Assembly: GCF_000182925.2 (NCBI RefSeq)
Contig: NC_026507.1
Location: forward strand, 682,001-746,000
Length of the DNA: 64,000 bases
Source of the DNA: Neurospora crassa OR74A
Lineage: Eukaryota > Ascomycota > Sordariomycetes > Sordariales > Sordariaceae
Direction of reading: 5' to 3'
The notes under the pieces were generated by a model. That model ran no database searches. It had not been told where the DNA came from and was given only the letters and a program-made list of their open reading frames with translations. The position numbers were made by a program, and so were the translations under genes. Below are positions 22,194 through 32,756 of this stretch, piece after piece (the first letter of the stretch is position 1; every line of letters begins with the position of its first letter).

Positions 22194-23021
22194 CTAGACC
22201 TGACCGTAGCCAGAAGATCCGTCCTCTTCCATCGCCAAATCCAAAGGCAAAGGGGGCACGCCGCCGTCGGCCCCCGCGGCCGCAGAAGATTCGTTCAACC
22301 CATATCCCGGGTCCCTTATTCTCCACGATGCATCCATTGGGCGAACCTGTGCGATTAGTTGCTGTTCCAGTAACCAGAGTCTGGTGAGATTCCTCCTGTT
22401 CCCGTTGGCCATTCTCCTCTCCTGCAGCCGCGCTGTAGGTTGCGGCCTCCTGGCAAGCTTTGCCATACGCCGTGCATACGCCGCCTGTTCCATGAACGTC
22501 CCCCGCGCGAGCATGGCGGACTCTCCGTCTCGAGATGACTTGTGCTGGATATGGGAGGAAGCCTTGGTTACCCTGTTCGGAGCAGAGGCCTGTGTGGGTG
22601 TCTGCAGGCTTGTGGGGAGGGGTAGCTTGGTGGCGGCTCCATCCCCGCCTGTGGCTGCAGTACCCGTGGAAGAGAATCTCCCATTCATGTAAGAGCCAGC
22701 GACATTAGGGATGGCGGGCATGGAGCGGACACGCACCAAGGGACGACGTCTGGGGCTGGAGCCGGGGCTCGAGGTCAGGATCGGATATGAATCCAGATCC
22801 GCCTCAGAGAAGGGGCTTTCGGGACGAGAGGGTGGAGGCGTCCGGAGAAGCATGTCGTCCGAGACATCCTCTTTTATTGCATTCATAAAATACTCGAGTC
22901 TTGAGGATCTGGTGCTGGCTTGAGCTGGTGCTTGAGCTTCCGAGCCGGGTAGGCGTTGCTCATCATCTTGCGAGACATAGAAAGCTTGAAGCATCACCAT
23001 CATGATATTGTGAGAGTCCAT
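22194..23021 (-). CDS. Orphan protein with N-terminal hydrophobic box (open part)
   Basis: 275 aa from an ATG in the context GTCC-ATG read on the minus strand, ending at the first in-frame stop. The start MDSHNIMMVMLQAFYV places hydrophobic residues at 7, 11, 14 and 16, the same positions as the gene row at 27.7-37.7 kb. Next come a Ser/Pro-rich region (SRPESPFSEADLDSYP), an Arg-rich segment (ARRMAKLARRPQPTARLQER) and a helical LTRLWLLEQQLIAQV. This part is GC-rich with normal coding composition. No known domain. The stop at 22194 is one C-to-T change away from CAG, and the frame continues into the damaged repeat array, so the present protein may be a truncated form of a 718-aa ancestor. Whether the truncated version works is unknown. 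Confidence 0.6.
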   Translation of the reverse strand: MDSHNIMMVMLQAFYVSQDDEQRLPGSEAQAPAQASTRSSRLEYFMNAIKEDVSDDMLLRTPPPSRPESPFSEADLDSYPILTSSPGSSPRRRPLVRVRSMPAIPNVAGSYMNGRFSSTGTAATGGDGAATKLPLPTSLQTPTQASAPNRVTKASSHIQHKSSRDGESAMLARGTFMEQAAYARRMAKLARRPQPTARLQERRMANGNRRNLTRLWLLEQQLIAQVRPMDASWRIRDPGYGLNESSAAAGADGGVPPLPLDLAMEEDGSSGYGQV

Positions 23022-24716
23022 CTTGAGCACTTGGTTGTGGGATTTGTCTTTGTTCTTGTGGTGGTCAAGAGATTCAGGTGGAAGAGGATTTGGAGTTCTG
23101 GAGTTGCACAGGAGAGAGTATGTCAGTATCAAATGCAACTATTTGGCGGAATGAGATAATGTATGTGCTTGTGATGGGGTGAACCGTTCATGATCAACTC
23201 GGAGACCCGAACCAACCAGGCACTCACTAGTAGACCAGATGGTGTATAGCTACGAGATAAAGATGTTCCACCCAGTGGCAGGTTCAAGCAACGAAAGCTC
23301 GGAAGAGAGGAAGTTTGGGGAGAAGAAGAGACTTTAGGACTTGGATTTGACTGGTCTTTTCTGCACCAACAACCAGATTATTGGATGGTGGGTGATGGTG
23401 ATGCTCTGTACAGACTTTCGAGATTTCCTTGAAAAGAAGTGATTTGTCTTGGATTCCAAGGAATGAGAAGTGTTGTAGTCAAGAAAAAGAAGTTCAGATT
23501 TTCAGGGAAATGCGGCGGTCTTTTATCCACGGTTAGGACACCGACCAAATCTGGTCAAACCCAATTGCTTGGTCAGTCCGGCATGGCAAGATTCCAAAAA
23601 AAAAATTACTATTTGCATCAACATCTGGATGCATCTAACGCATCTATCCCACTTTATTGCAGAAGAGTGCATTAGAGTAGGGCAGTACATATCGGGATCT
23701 GTAAACACCTCGCGGACCCGACATTTCAGACTTGATGCTTCAAGATCGGGGATGGAAGCAGTGAGAACCCAAGTAACAGGATCAAAGGAAATGTAAAAGC
23801 ACCCCTGCCTTAGTCGGCGACCGATTTGTATCCTCACCCCCCTTGAAAGAGAAATGGAACGGCAAGAACACTGCACGAGATCACCAAATAAGCTGCCTTT
23901 TGCTTGGCTGGGCAAAACGGTCTTAACCATCATTCCAAATCAAGATATCGTGTTCTTGTTTTGGTTCCTCTTGCGGTAGTAAGTAATGTGCGCTAGTCTT
24001 TCTTCTCAAGTAACCAGAACTTGCCAACTGAACTCCTCCGACTCGTCACTTGAGTGACCACTCCAGACACGGATCCACCGATGCAGGCTTTCCTTGGTCT
24101 TTTCCCTCTGTGAGCGCAAGCCTCGGCTACCTTAGCAACCAGGAACGGAAATGACGGGACTGGGTATCCAGTTCTAGGGGCAAAAGAGACGACCCCACTA
24201 TGGCCTCGGACGGGAGATCGAAAATCTTCTCACAGGCAAGGCACCCACATCAAATCTCTCCTCACATCGTCTCTGAAAGTTGACATCGTCACCGCAGCTG
24301 CCGACACAAGCCGCCAGAACCCAGTTCTCGTGTTTCGACCCGCTTCCCCGTGCGCATGTGCAGTCACAGCAATCCTTCCAAGGTTTATATGGACTCAAAT
24401 GCGCGGTAGGCCCCGTAATCCGCCCAATTATCGATGACTCACGATTACTGCAACCACCGGAACCCATACATGCAAACACCGATCCCGAAAGCAGATGCCA
24501 TCGCTCGTCACTGCACCCAGATGATGGCTAAATCAAGGTATCGGCCAAGGCATTGACCAAGTCACCGCTTCTGACCAGACTGACTGACTCCGGCCGAGGT
24601 TGTGATTCAGAGCTGATCTCTACCGATCCATTGTTCGTCATCTTGAGTTCATGCAACCCGAGAGGCAAATGTACGCGAATGTTATTGAGCGCATTAGCGG
24701 ACGTTTCTAGTAGGAG

Positions 24717-24989
24717 ATGGAAAAGTTACAGAGTGGAAACCCTCAAGAGCAGATGGATGCAAAGGAGGCTAAACAGCTGTGGATTGAGGAGGAGGCCTAT
24801 CACGAGTGGAGGTTTGAGAAGATAGTCAGAGGGGAGGTGGTAGTTGATAAGGAGTTGGACAAGAGAGGGCGGAGATGGCGAGAGAAGATGGTGAGTGATG
24901 ATGGGGAAGTAGATGGGTTCATTAGGGTGATGCATGTGCGGATGGTGACATGGTTTGGAGCCTCATATTTGTCCAAGCAAAAGCGTTGA
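24717..24989 (+). CDS. Candidate small charged protein, 90 aa
   Basis: ATG-initiated frame with protein-like composition: a helical, charged sequence (KEAKQLWIEEEAYHEWRFEK, then DKRGRRWREKM). A GTGAGT donor-like site at 24892 leaves open that only the first 58 residues are one exon. No domain is recognised and no neighbours hint at a role. It could also be a gene remnant. Confidence 0.3.
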   Translation: MEKLQSGNPQEQMDAKEAKQLWIEEEAYHEWRFEKIVRGEVVVDKELDKRGRRWREKMVSDDGEVDGFIRVMHVRMVTWFGASYLSKQKR

Positions 24990-25379
24990 TTAATGGTAGG
25001 ATTCTGTGGAATCAACCGCATGCGAAGGCCGTGATGTTTCCATTTGCATAATGGTGAAAAACGACACAAAAGCATCGCAAGATCGGAGTCCGGAGACAAT
25101 CAAAAAAGACATTTGCAAACAAGGAAACGACTCGCAAAAAAAAAGGTAATTCAAACACTGACTGACAAGAAGCAACTCCAAGTGCAAAAAAAGAACAAAA
25201 AAAAGCAAAAAGCTCAGCGGCCAGAGCAGGGCCGAACCCGTCCACTCTTGACACGCCTACGAAAACTGTACCACCGTTACCACGCAACGAGCAATGTTAT
25301 TCTGGCCCCGCCTCTTACCGCTAGACCACGAGGGAACATTTACAAGGACCGAGGACTTATTGGGTTACTGAGGGGTGCT

Positions 25380-25640
25380 GAAAGGGAACCTTATAAGGCC
25401 CAAGTGGTAGGTTCAGCGCCTAAGGTACCTAAGGTAGTAAGCGCCTGGCAGGTGCTGCGCGTTGGCACAGTGCCTTCTGCTGGCATGCCGGTAGGTGCCG
25501 GGCTGTCGGTACACCCCAGAACCGGGCAGACAGCCAGAACGGCTGGTACCTCTACAGCTGGTACACAGCTGCCTGATAGGTACCTCTAAGGAACGCGGTA
25601 CCTCTAGGACTGTCTGCCCCCTTGCCTACCTAGGTGCCAC
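25380..25640. repeat. GC-rich block with inverted repeats and GGTACC motifs
   Basis: Contains GGGCAGACAG near 25525 and its inverse CTGTCTGCCC near 25610, about 75 bp apart, enclosing several GGTACCTCTA motifs and CAGCTG palindromes. It is much more GC-rich than its surroundings. No terminal repeats with target duplications could be proved, so it is not called a transposon. Confidence 0.45.
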
Positions 25641-27567
25641 TGACCAGCAGCATTTTTGCCGCGGACAAAAGCTTTTGCGTCATTCATTCGGGCATTTTTG
25701 GACCATACCGTCGCCCAACCGTCCGTTATCATCAGCATTTGAGTTGTCCATTCTCCTCTTCGCGGGAATGTTACCATCTGCATACTATTAGGGAGAACGA
25801 TCATCCTCCTGCCTTGAGGACCGCCGACACGACCCATCCAAAGGCGCCTCATTTCATTTTCAAAGTCAACGACAACGTCAAATCTAAAACCACTTCTATG
25901 AAAGAAAAGTGATTGCGCATGCTCTGGAAGAAAGCAGAAGTAGCCGAAGCTTCGGAGTTGGAGAGTTGGAGAGTTCGTCTGTTCGTCCCAATTCCCCTCG
26001 GGTACATGAAGTCGGAATGGCGGGACCCTCGTCGAAAGTGGGAAAAGTGGAGCTGAATCGGAGCAAATTGGGAAAGTAGAGGATGTGTAAGTGATAGCGC
26101 AGAGCCCCAACGCAGGGCCTACAGTGGATGTGCACTAACAGAGAAACATAGACCCACTTCTTTCTGCAGGGGTAGGTCAAGAAAACAGAGGATGCAGCAG
26201 TGCAGACACTGGCAATTTTTGTCGACATTTTTTGGACATTACAAATTGCAAAGTCGTCTACCGCTCAAGTTGAAAGAAATACTACCACTTCGGCACAGGT
26301 CACAACTTGATAAACAAAAAGGCTTGCAAGAAGAGAAGAGTGTCTGACATGCCTTCTACTTCACCGCACCGCCTCATTTGGCACCAAGCACACACATCCT
26401 CTCAAACACACGGTGCTCACTGCTCAACCTACGAGACGTATGATCTGGGCCCGCACCCACCGCCGATCCTGGGAGGAATAACACGTTCGTCGCCAAAGGA
26501 TATGCGATATGGCTGAATGTGGGAGCAGTCGAGCGAGATTATGACTTTGTCAACCGTCGGTGAATGAGGTAGGTGATGTCGTGATATCCGTTAGATCGAA
26601 ACTCCACTCCCAAAATTCGGTGCTTTTGTTGGAGGCACGTGCCCTGGGTCGTTCATTCACTGGCCTTGCCCATTCACTGCGGCACTCCCTTCCTGGGTAG
26701 GTATTTATGCCCGGCTGCCCTGGCTTCCGTTTCCCCTCTTCTGTTAGACAACTCCAGAACTAAGCCCTTTTCGTTGTCGCTCTTCCAGCCTCCAACAGCT
26801 TTCCATTCCCAAGCGCGAGGTCCGGAAATGCATGGCGGCTGGCTTATGGGTATCCAAGGTAGGTATGTGCATTAACGATGCATGCCACATCCCCAATGCC
26901 ATCATCTTGCAGACAAAACACTGGGCTTAACATTGCCAGCAAAAAGATTGCACAGTGCTCTCCCCACACAAACCCCAATCACATGATCTCAGGGATGGAG
27001 TCAAAACCTATGGCAGTAGGAGACAGATCTTGTAACATACATAACCCATGTTGTCAATCCGTCTTCATAGCCAGGGAGACTGCTCATCGTTTTTTCCATC
27101 TCAGCTTGTCGGATCAGCTTTCACGCACAGAGCAACATGTGGAACATCTCGACATTGCTTCCGAGAGCTCGACGGTCCATATATAGCGGAGAAAGCGAAG
27201 AAGAGCGTGGGATCAATACGGCTCTACCTACAACAACAGTGTCTCTCGACATGTTGCGTGAGAAACGCGAATGTCTGGCCTATGGGCTATGTTGCAGCCA
27301 AAAAGGACGATGAGAATTGAGGTGCCCACAATGTCTAACGAACATCGAGCTACACATTAGACGGAAGACCAGGGCAAGCAGAGTGAAGGACACAGTCTAT
27401 TGTGTGTTGTGTGGGAACAATAAGAAGCTGCAGCCAAGAACCACGGGTAGTCTGCTCAAGGTTCTGGTATTGCATCTTATTCAGATTTGGGTTAAAACTG
27501 TCACATTCTGATCACAACCTGACAACAAGATGGTCCACCCATTCACCCGACGAGATCCAACCCCTCC

Positions 27568-27593
27568 TTTTTTTTTTTTTTTTTTTTTTTTTT
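27568..27593. repeat. Poly-T tract, 26 nt
   Basis: T run about 150 bp upstream of the first gene of the array, in a T/C-rich leader. It may act as a nucleosome-excluding poly(dA:dT) promoter element. Confidence 0.85.
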
Positions 27594-27743
27594 CCTCTTT
27601 TGCTCATTTAAGTTCTGACTTTTCCTGTTTTTTTTTCTTTCCCCTTCACTAACCACACCACCACTCAATCTCATCCACCACCTCTTACCGTAATCCTGGT
27701 ATCAAAATACAAACACCAAACACCAAACAACAAAGACAGCACA

Positions 27744-28442
27744 ATGGACTCAACCATTGAAGTCACCGAACGCCTTGAGAGGCTGAGCATTGCCACCAAT
27801 CTCCCCTCTTTCACTCTCAACGAAGCCGCAGCTTCTCCTGGGCCTTCTCGCCGCAACCTGAACCTGTCTTTTGTCTCTTCCGAAACTTCCACCCAAGTAC
27901 AAACCGCAACCGCCAGCACCACCACCCAGGGCTCTGACAACGACGTCACCATGAGTGACGACCTCATCACCGCCACCAGAAACCTCTCACTCCAGAGCCG
28001 CCTCCTCCAGAACCGCAGCGCCCTAGATGCACACGGCCGCGGCCACGCCGAGTGGTCTCGCCTGTGCAACCAACGTTCCGCTCGCCACGGCACCGTCTCC
28101 ATCGCTATGATGAACATCCGCGCACGCGAGCGCCAGGCCGCCCAAGCTCCCCCTCGGTCTCGCCCTCGTCCTCGTCCTCGCACTTCCTCTCGCGAGGCCC
28201 GCGAAGAAGCAGGTAATTTCTTCAGACACTGTGCCCAGATCCAAAGCCAGACTATCAGAGCCCACCACCACCACCACCACCACCATCGGCCTCGGACTCC
28301 TCCGGTCGCTACCACCACCAGTGGCAGTGAGGCCGCGGGCCTGACTAGAGAAGAGCACCATCAGAATTTGTTCCGGGCGCAGCTGAGATGTCGCCTGCAG
28401 ATCAGGATGGTTTCGGCCATTGCTGCTAGGGCTGGACATTGA
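27744..28442 (+). CDS. N-terminal-box array protein 1
   Basis: 232 aa, single exon, start in good context (CACAATGGAC). The N-terminus MDSTIEVTERLERLSI puts Val7, Leu11, Leu14 and Ile16 in the spacing of a leucine-rich nuclear-export signal. The rest is Ser/Thr-rich, then basic: an Arg-Pro run (PRSRPRPRPRTSSREAREE) and eight consecutive His residues. The end is Arg/Leu-rich (RAQLRCRLQIRMVSAIAAR). Unlike later members it has no acidic tail. It opens a same-strand row of six genes and is followed by the largest gap in the row (2.9 kb). Related by its start to the gene at 32757, which shares MDST and all four hydrophobic positions. Function unknown. Confidence 0.7.
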   Translation: MDSTIEVTERLERLSIATNLPSFTLNEAAASPGPSRRNLNLSFVSSETSTQVQTATASTTTQGSDNDVTMSDDLITATRNLSLQSRLLQNRSALDAHGRGHAEWSRLCNQRSARHGTVSIAMMNIRARERQAAQAPPRSRPRPRPRTSSREAREEAGNFFRHCAQIQSQTIRAHHHHHHHHRPRTPPVATTTSGSEAAGLTREEHHQNLFRAQLRCRLQIRMVSAIAARAGH

Positions 28443-28925
28443 GAACACGTTGGAGAGGGTGTGACGGCAGGGTGAGGACGGAGCTGCAGGCGGCGATGTC
28501 TCGACGAGTTGGGGGCGGTTGAATTGGAAGTGAACGAATGGTGACTTGGGCTGGGGAACAAGAGTGTCTGGAGTTACTGGCATCAGGTTTGCATTTGGCA
28601 TTGAGGAGCGAAATCAGGGAGGTTATGATGAGCGATTTGGGGTTTATCACTTCGAGATGGCACATGTGGATATTGCGGATAGGATGGGGATTATAATAGG
28701 TAGTGGGCATGGCAATGGCGTTGTGAATTCAAAGCGAGGGTTTTGTTCTTCTGGACCACCAAGTCGTTCTTTCCTTTTGTGTTCGTGAACTTTGAAATTC
28801 CCGTTTACAGTTCGTTTGACTTTGCTTTATCATGAGATACCTAATTTCACATAAGATGAAGACATTGACTGCAATAGGGCTGGAAGAAATTTGATGCAGA
28901 TACAATGTGATTCCAAACTGACTTT

Positions 28926-29280
28926 TTCGCGAGTGCAAAGCGCGCCAACAATGCCCAAGTGGACGATCGAAAGAAGAACTTTCCCACACCCACGCAAGAG
29001 GCATACAATAAGGGCTACACGATCACACACAAGAAGGTACTCGTCTCGGCCAACAAGATCCCTGGCACATATGAACTTGTGCACGCTGCAAGAGGGTTGT
29101 TCGAGATGTTGGAAACCTCGCTATCATATATGCTTCATGCATATAAGGAGCCCAAGATCACCCACCCGGCATTCTCCAGGTTCCATTGGCTGGAGCTCAT
29201 CACATACCTATGGGGGCTGCGTACGACACGATGCCTGGACGGAAGGCGTGGCACGGTCAAAGTGGCTGACTGCAATAGGG
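28926..29280 (+). pseudogene. Coding-like fragment, about 115 aa, no clear start
   Basis: The frame reading AKRANNAQVDDRKKNFPTPT, then AYNKGYTITHKKVLVSANKI and TYELVHAARGLFEMLETSL, looks like genuine protein with C/G-ending codons. There is no ATG in a suitable place; the best explanations are an internal exon or a gene fragment. A 14-bp direct repeat (TGACTGCAATAGGG) sits at 28866-28879 and 29267-29280, bracketing the segment. I do not recognise the protein. Confidence 0.3.
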
Positions 29281-30901
29281 TTCCCCACCCTCTTCTCCTT
29301 GCCCGTCCTTCTCATTGCTCCTTCGGTCCATCAATTCACCATCATTTTGTGGCTTTTTCTGTTATTGTGTTTACATCTACTTTGTTCACTTGGACATACC
29401 CAACCACTACGTTGGACAAAGTCAACAAGTGGGCGTTTCGAACCCTGACGGCCGGTTTGCCCTAACATGCCGCCGGCACAAGGTACAAATCGTACTGTGT
29501 ACCTACCCTTTCACAGACTCAAGGCCGTGTTGACGTACTCGGTACCCAGCTACTTTCAGATGAAATCTGCCAGAGTAAATACACTCAATAGCCGAACTGC
29601 GTACAGATTCTTATTGATGCCTCTTGGCATCCATCAACTTCGGATGAGAGAGCCTGAGGCACAATTTCCCCAAACCTTATGCCCTAACATGGCGTAGATT
29701 GACGGGATTGGTATCTGAGTGAATGACGTCGACGGAATGTCCAAACCATGCGCAAATTCTCATTATTGCCAAGACGTGTTAGTCCGCCGACCCCATCTAC
29801 CCACCGGCCGAGGACAAATGGCTTTCGTCCTTTCCCCTTTTGCAATCTTATCCCACTTCCGACCTGCCTTTTTCCTTGTAAGTAGCAACTGCAAGACAGC
29901 GCAAGACGCACCACTTGCGCGACGCACAAGGCAACGAAATGAAGTAGTTGATGTGTGTATTGAGTTGCTACAAAGAGAAATAATCTGTGGAGAGGTCTGG
30001 AGGGCTAAAGACTACACTAGCGAGGGGAGGCCATGCGAGGGTGAATGATTACCCAGAGCACGTGACTCCAACACGGGCAATTTGCTTTCAGTTCACCAGG
30101 GGCAGTCCAACGCAAGTTGGTGGAGTCAACCAGCCAAGTTGTCCATCAGATTTAGGGCCTGACTCTCAATATGTGGGCATCGCCCAGGCTTCTTCTTCTT
30201 TTGGGTCAAATGACGGCCACCGAGGTTATCTAGTACGCCTTCAACAGCACTAGCACAATCACCCAATAGAGAAGAGGTGGTGAAGAGTTGGGGAAGGTTT
30301 TTGGAGGTGTGAAGAAGCCGGAGAGGTGTTGGCTGCATGCCTTTTGGAGTTTATAGGCAGAAGATGGGTTGTGGTTATAGAAAATCTATACAAAATATCC
30401 GCATGTATGCCCAGAGCTAGGGATATTTCTAAGGTACTTATGAAGCATGGAGTCAGGTAGATGGGCAAATTGGCAAGGTACTGCACAGCATAGGCACTAT
30501 TCTCTGTGAGTGGTAATGACCGACTTTGAATACAGCATTTTCTCGGCGCACCCATCATTACCTCTAGGTTCCCAGGAGATCAGGCATAATCTGTAAGCAT
30601 GCTACAACATTTATGCCCACTGGAAATCGTATGCAAGACGGTGATTCTAGATGGCTCCACCCTCCAACTTTCTTGAGAAATAGGTAGAAAAGATATTACA
30701 AGAGAAGAATAGAATTTACAGTGCTCCGGGCTCTTACGCTGTTCCTCCCCCCCCTCTTTTTGTCGGGCATAAAAAGCACATATTTGCGCAGAGTGCTTAC
30801 AGATTATGTCTGATTTCCAGGGAACCTAAAGATGGATGCCCCGAGAAAATGCGGTACTGCATCCCTGGAAGTGTTTGCAGCTTCGAACTTCCGGCAGCAC
30901 G

Positions 30902-30904
<3 letters not shown>

Positions 30905-30948
<44 letters not shown>
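30905..30948. repeat. Poly-T tract, 44 nt
   Basis: Uninterrupted T run about 390 bp upstream of the second array gene. Confidence 0.9.
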
Positions 30949-31338
30949 CCCGGAATGATCGCAGGTGAGGATCCAGCCCACACAAGTAACCGAAGAATCC
31001 CAAATGTGAACCACACGTGACGAAAAGACCATTTACCAAGATACAGGCACCGGTACTTACATGTATAGTACATAGATGTACTCCGACCTTGCATTGCAGG
31101 AACCTGGATGCCGAACGTATTGCGTCGGTTTTCGATCTTGTGACCCCACCCAGGAGTTGTTTGCCATTCACTCACATGGCTGACTATCATAACTCTGAAC
31201 TTCCCTCTTTGGGGTTTCACTTCCTCCCTTCTCCTTCACCAATTTTTTGCAGTCCTGATTCGCAAGCTACATCAAGAATCAACAACCCAAGCCTCGATCG
31301 TCGTTTACCGCAACAAATTTGCAATACCATCGACCAAC

Positions 31339-32157
31339 ATGAAGCCAACCAAGACCAGCGAGTCTGAAGGCGCCAGCAAGCTCATCCACGGCATGGCAAC
31401 CCTCAGTGTCAACCCCAGCCAGCCGTCTACGATCATCATGCATCCCAGACCTGGTGTTGATGTCGATGTTCGCTCTGCTTTGAGCGACCCTGAGCCGTCC
31501 ACAATGCATACCCAGAGCTCACCCCCGCGACCTTCGACTCTGACCACCATGACGATCATCCCTGGCACATTAAACAGCCCCGCGGTACCAGGTATCAACA
31601 CCACATATACCCACCCACCTGCTCGAACCCAAGAGGTTGAGTACTTCCCCCGAATTCGGCAACACCAGTGCCCTCAACCGTTTCCTGGCCACTACAAGCC
31701 CCACCGTCATCACCCTCGTTCCCAAACCGCCCGCAATCGTCCTTGCCAGAAGCACACCTCTACCGCTACCGCTGCTCACCACATGCGGGCCCGTCACCAG
31801 GGGCAGTCTTTGATGCGCGTGGGGAACCCAGACCATGCGCTTACTCAACAGATCAACTATCGCAAAAGAATGAGCTTCGAACAAATGAGACAGAAGCACA
31901 GAGATCTGGCTGCCATACTTCGTGAACTCAAGGCCATATTTGCGTCATTCAATACCCTCCACCGAGATTTGACCCTGAGTTCTTCTATGTCTTCTCTTTC
32001 TCTGACCGCCAGGGAGCCGAAGCCCTTGTCTGTTTCTGAAGACAGAACGGAGCATTTGCTGGCGGAGATGCGAGGAGGAAGTAGCTTGATGAGGGAGGAG
32101 GAGGTGTCGGTGGAGGGTGGTGATGAGGATGAAATGGAGGATGTCATGGAGGAGTGA
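31339..32157 (+). CDS. N-terminal-box array protein 2
   Basis: 272 aa, intronless, start ATG in CCAACATGAAG. The box is present but shifted by 8 residues: SKLIHGMATLSVNP gives Leu15, Met19, Leu22 and Val24, the same x3/x2/x1 spacing as its neighbours, followed by the NP seen also in the gene at 34046. Then Pro/Thr/His-rich disorder, a helical basic segment (TQQINYRKRMSFEQMRQKHR, then a LAAILRELKAIFASF helix) and an acidic end (EGGDEDEMEDVMEE). No known domain. The gene lies 600 bp before array gene 3, same strand. The sequence beyond the box is not alignable by eye to other members, which suggests very fast divergence. Confidence 0.68.
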   Translation: MKPTKTSESEGASKLIHGMATLSVNPSQPSTIIMHPRPGVDVDVRSALSDPEPSTMHTQSSPPRPSTLTTMTIIPGTLNSPAVPGINTTYTHPPARTQEVEYFPRIRQHQCPQPFPGHYKPHRHHPRSQTARNRPCQKHTSTATAAHHMRARHQGQSLMRVGNPDHALTQQINYRKRMSFEQMRQKHRDLAAILRELKAIFASFNTLHRDLTLSSSMSSLSLTAREPKPLSVSEDRTEHLLAEMRGGSSLMREEEVSVEGGDEDEMEDVMEE

Positions 32158-32756
32158 ACTGAATTGGCAGAGCTGTACATCAGAGGAGGGAAAGCGGGAT
32201 ACAGAACGCAGGCATATTCAGGAACAACACACAGTTGATCACACTCAAGGGACAAGGAATAGCCGGTTTTCTATGATGGATCCCTAGAAGGTGGTGTACC
32301 AAACGAAGCAGGGAGGACATGTGATCAGAGGGATGATGGTTCAAATTTAGTTCAAGCTTGAGAGACGATACGTAGCAATCCTCGAGATATCTGTTAGTTT
32401 GAACTAAGATCGCCATACGGTAACCGTCTTGAAAATGACACGAAATGTATCAGTGCACACATGTATCTTCGCATCAAGTGAAGTGTCTGGAGGCATCCTC
32501 TTGTGCATTATGGGACGAAATATCAGTGAATGCCCCCGAGGCACCATCAGCCACACACGCACGCAAAGCGGCTGAGATAATCCCCCCCCTCCCACAGAGA
32601 CCTTTCTCTTCTCCCTCCTCAAGATCCCGTTGGTAACTTCGTCCAGGTTCTGTCCTCAGCATATTCAAGAACGCAACGACTCCAAATTGGGCCACTCGAT
32701 CTCACAACCTTCAAGCTCCCTGTAGTAGGTATCCATAAACATCAAAAACAAACGCA
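32158..32756. other. Array spacer
   Basis: 599-bp spacer holding the 3' UTR of array gene 2 and the promoter of gene 3. No other gene seen. Confidence 0.5.

Larger units (their letters stand above)
23022..27743. other. Gene-poor 4.7-kb divergent intergenic region
   Basis: Lies between two divergent members of the N-terminal-box family. It holds one weak small open frame (24717), a GC-rich hairpin-prone block (25380-25640), and a poly-T tract before the next gene. No transposase, tRNA or other gene is convincing. Confidence 0.5.
28443..31338. other. Intergenic region within the array
   Basis: 2.9 kb holding a coding-like fragment near 28925-29280 (listed separately), a 44-nt poly-T tract and an ACCTCTAGGT motif at 30561-30570. 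No complete additional array member with an N-terminal box was found. Confidence 0.5.

Noticed and set aside
29430-29450. TTCGAACCC resembling a reversed tRNA B box
   Set aside because: No complementary T-arm stem or A box nearby.
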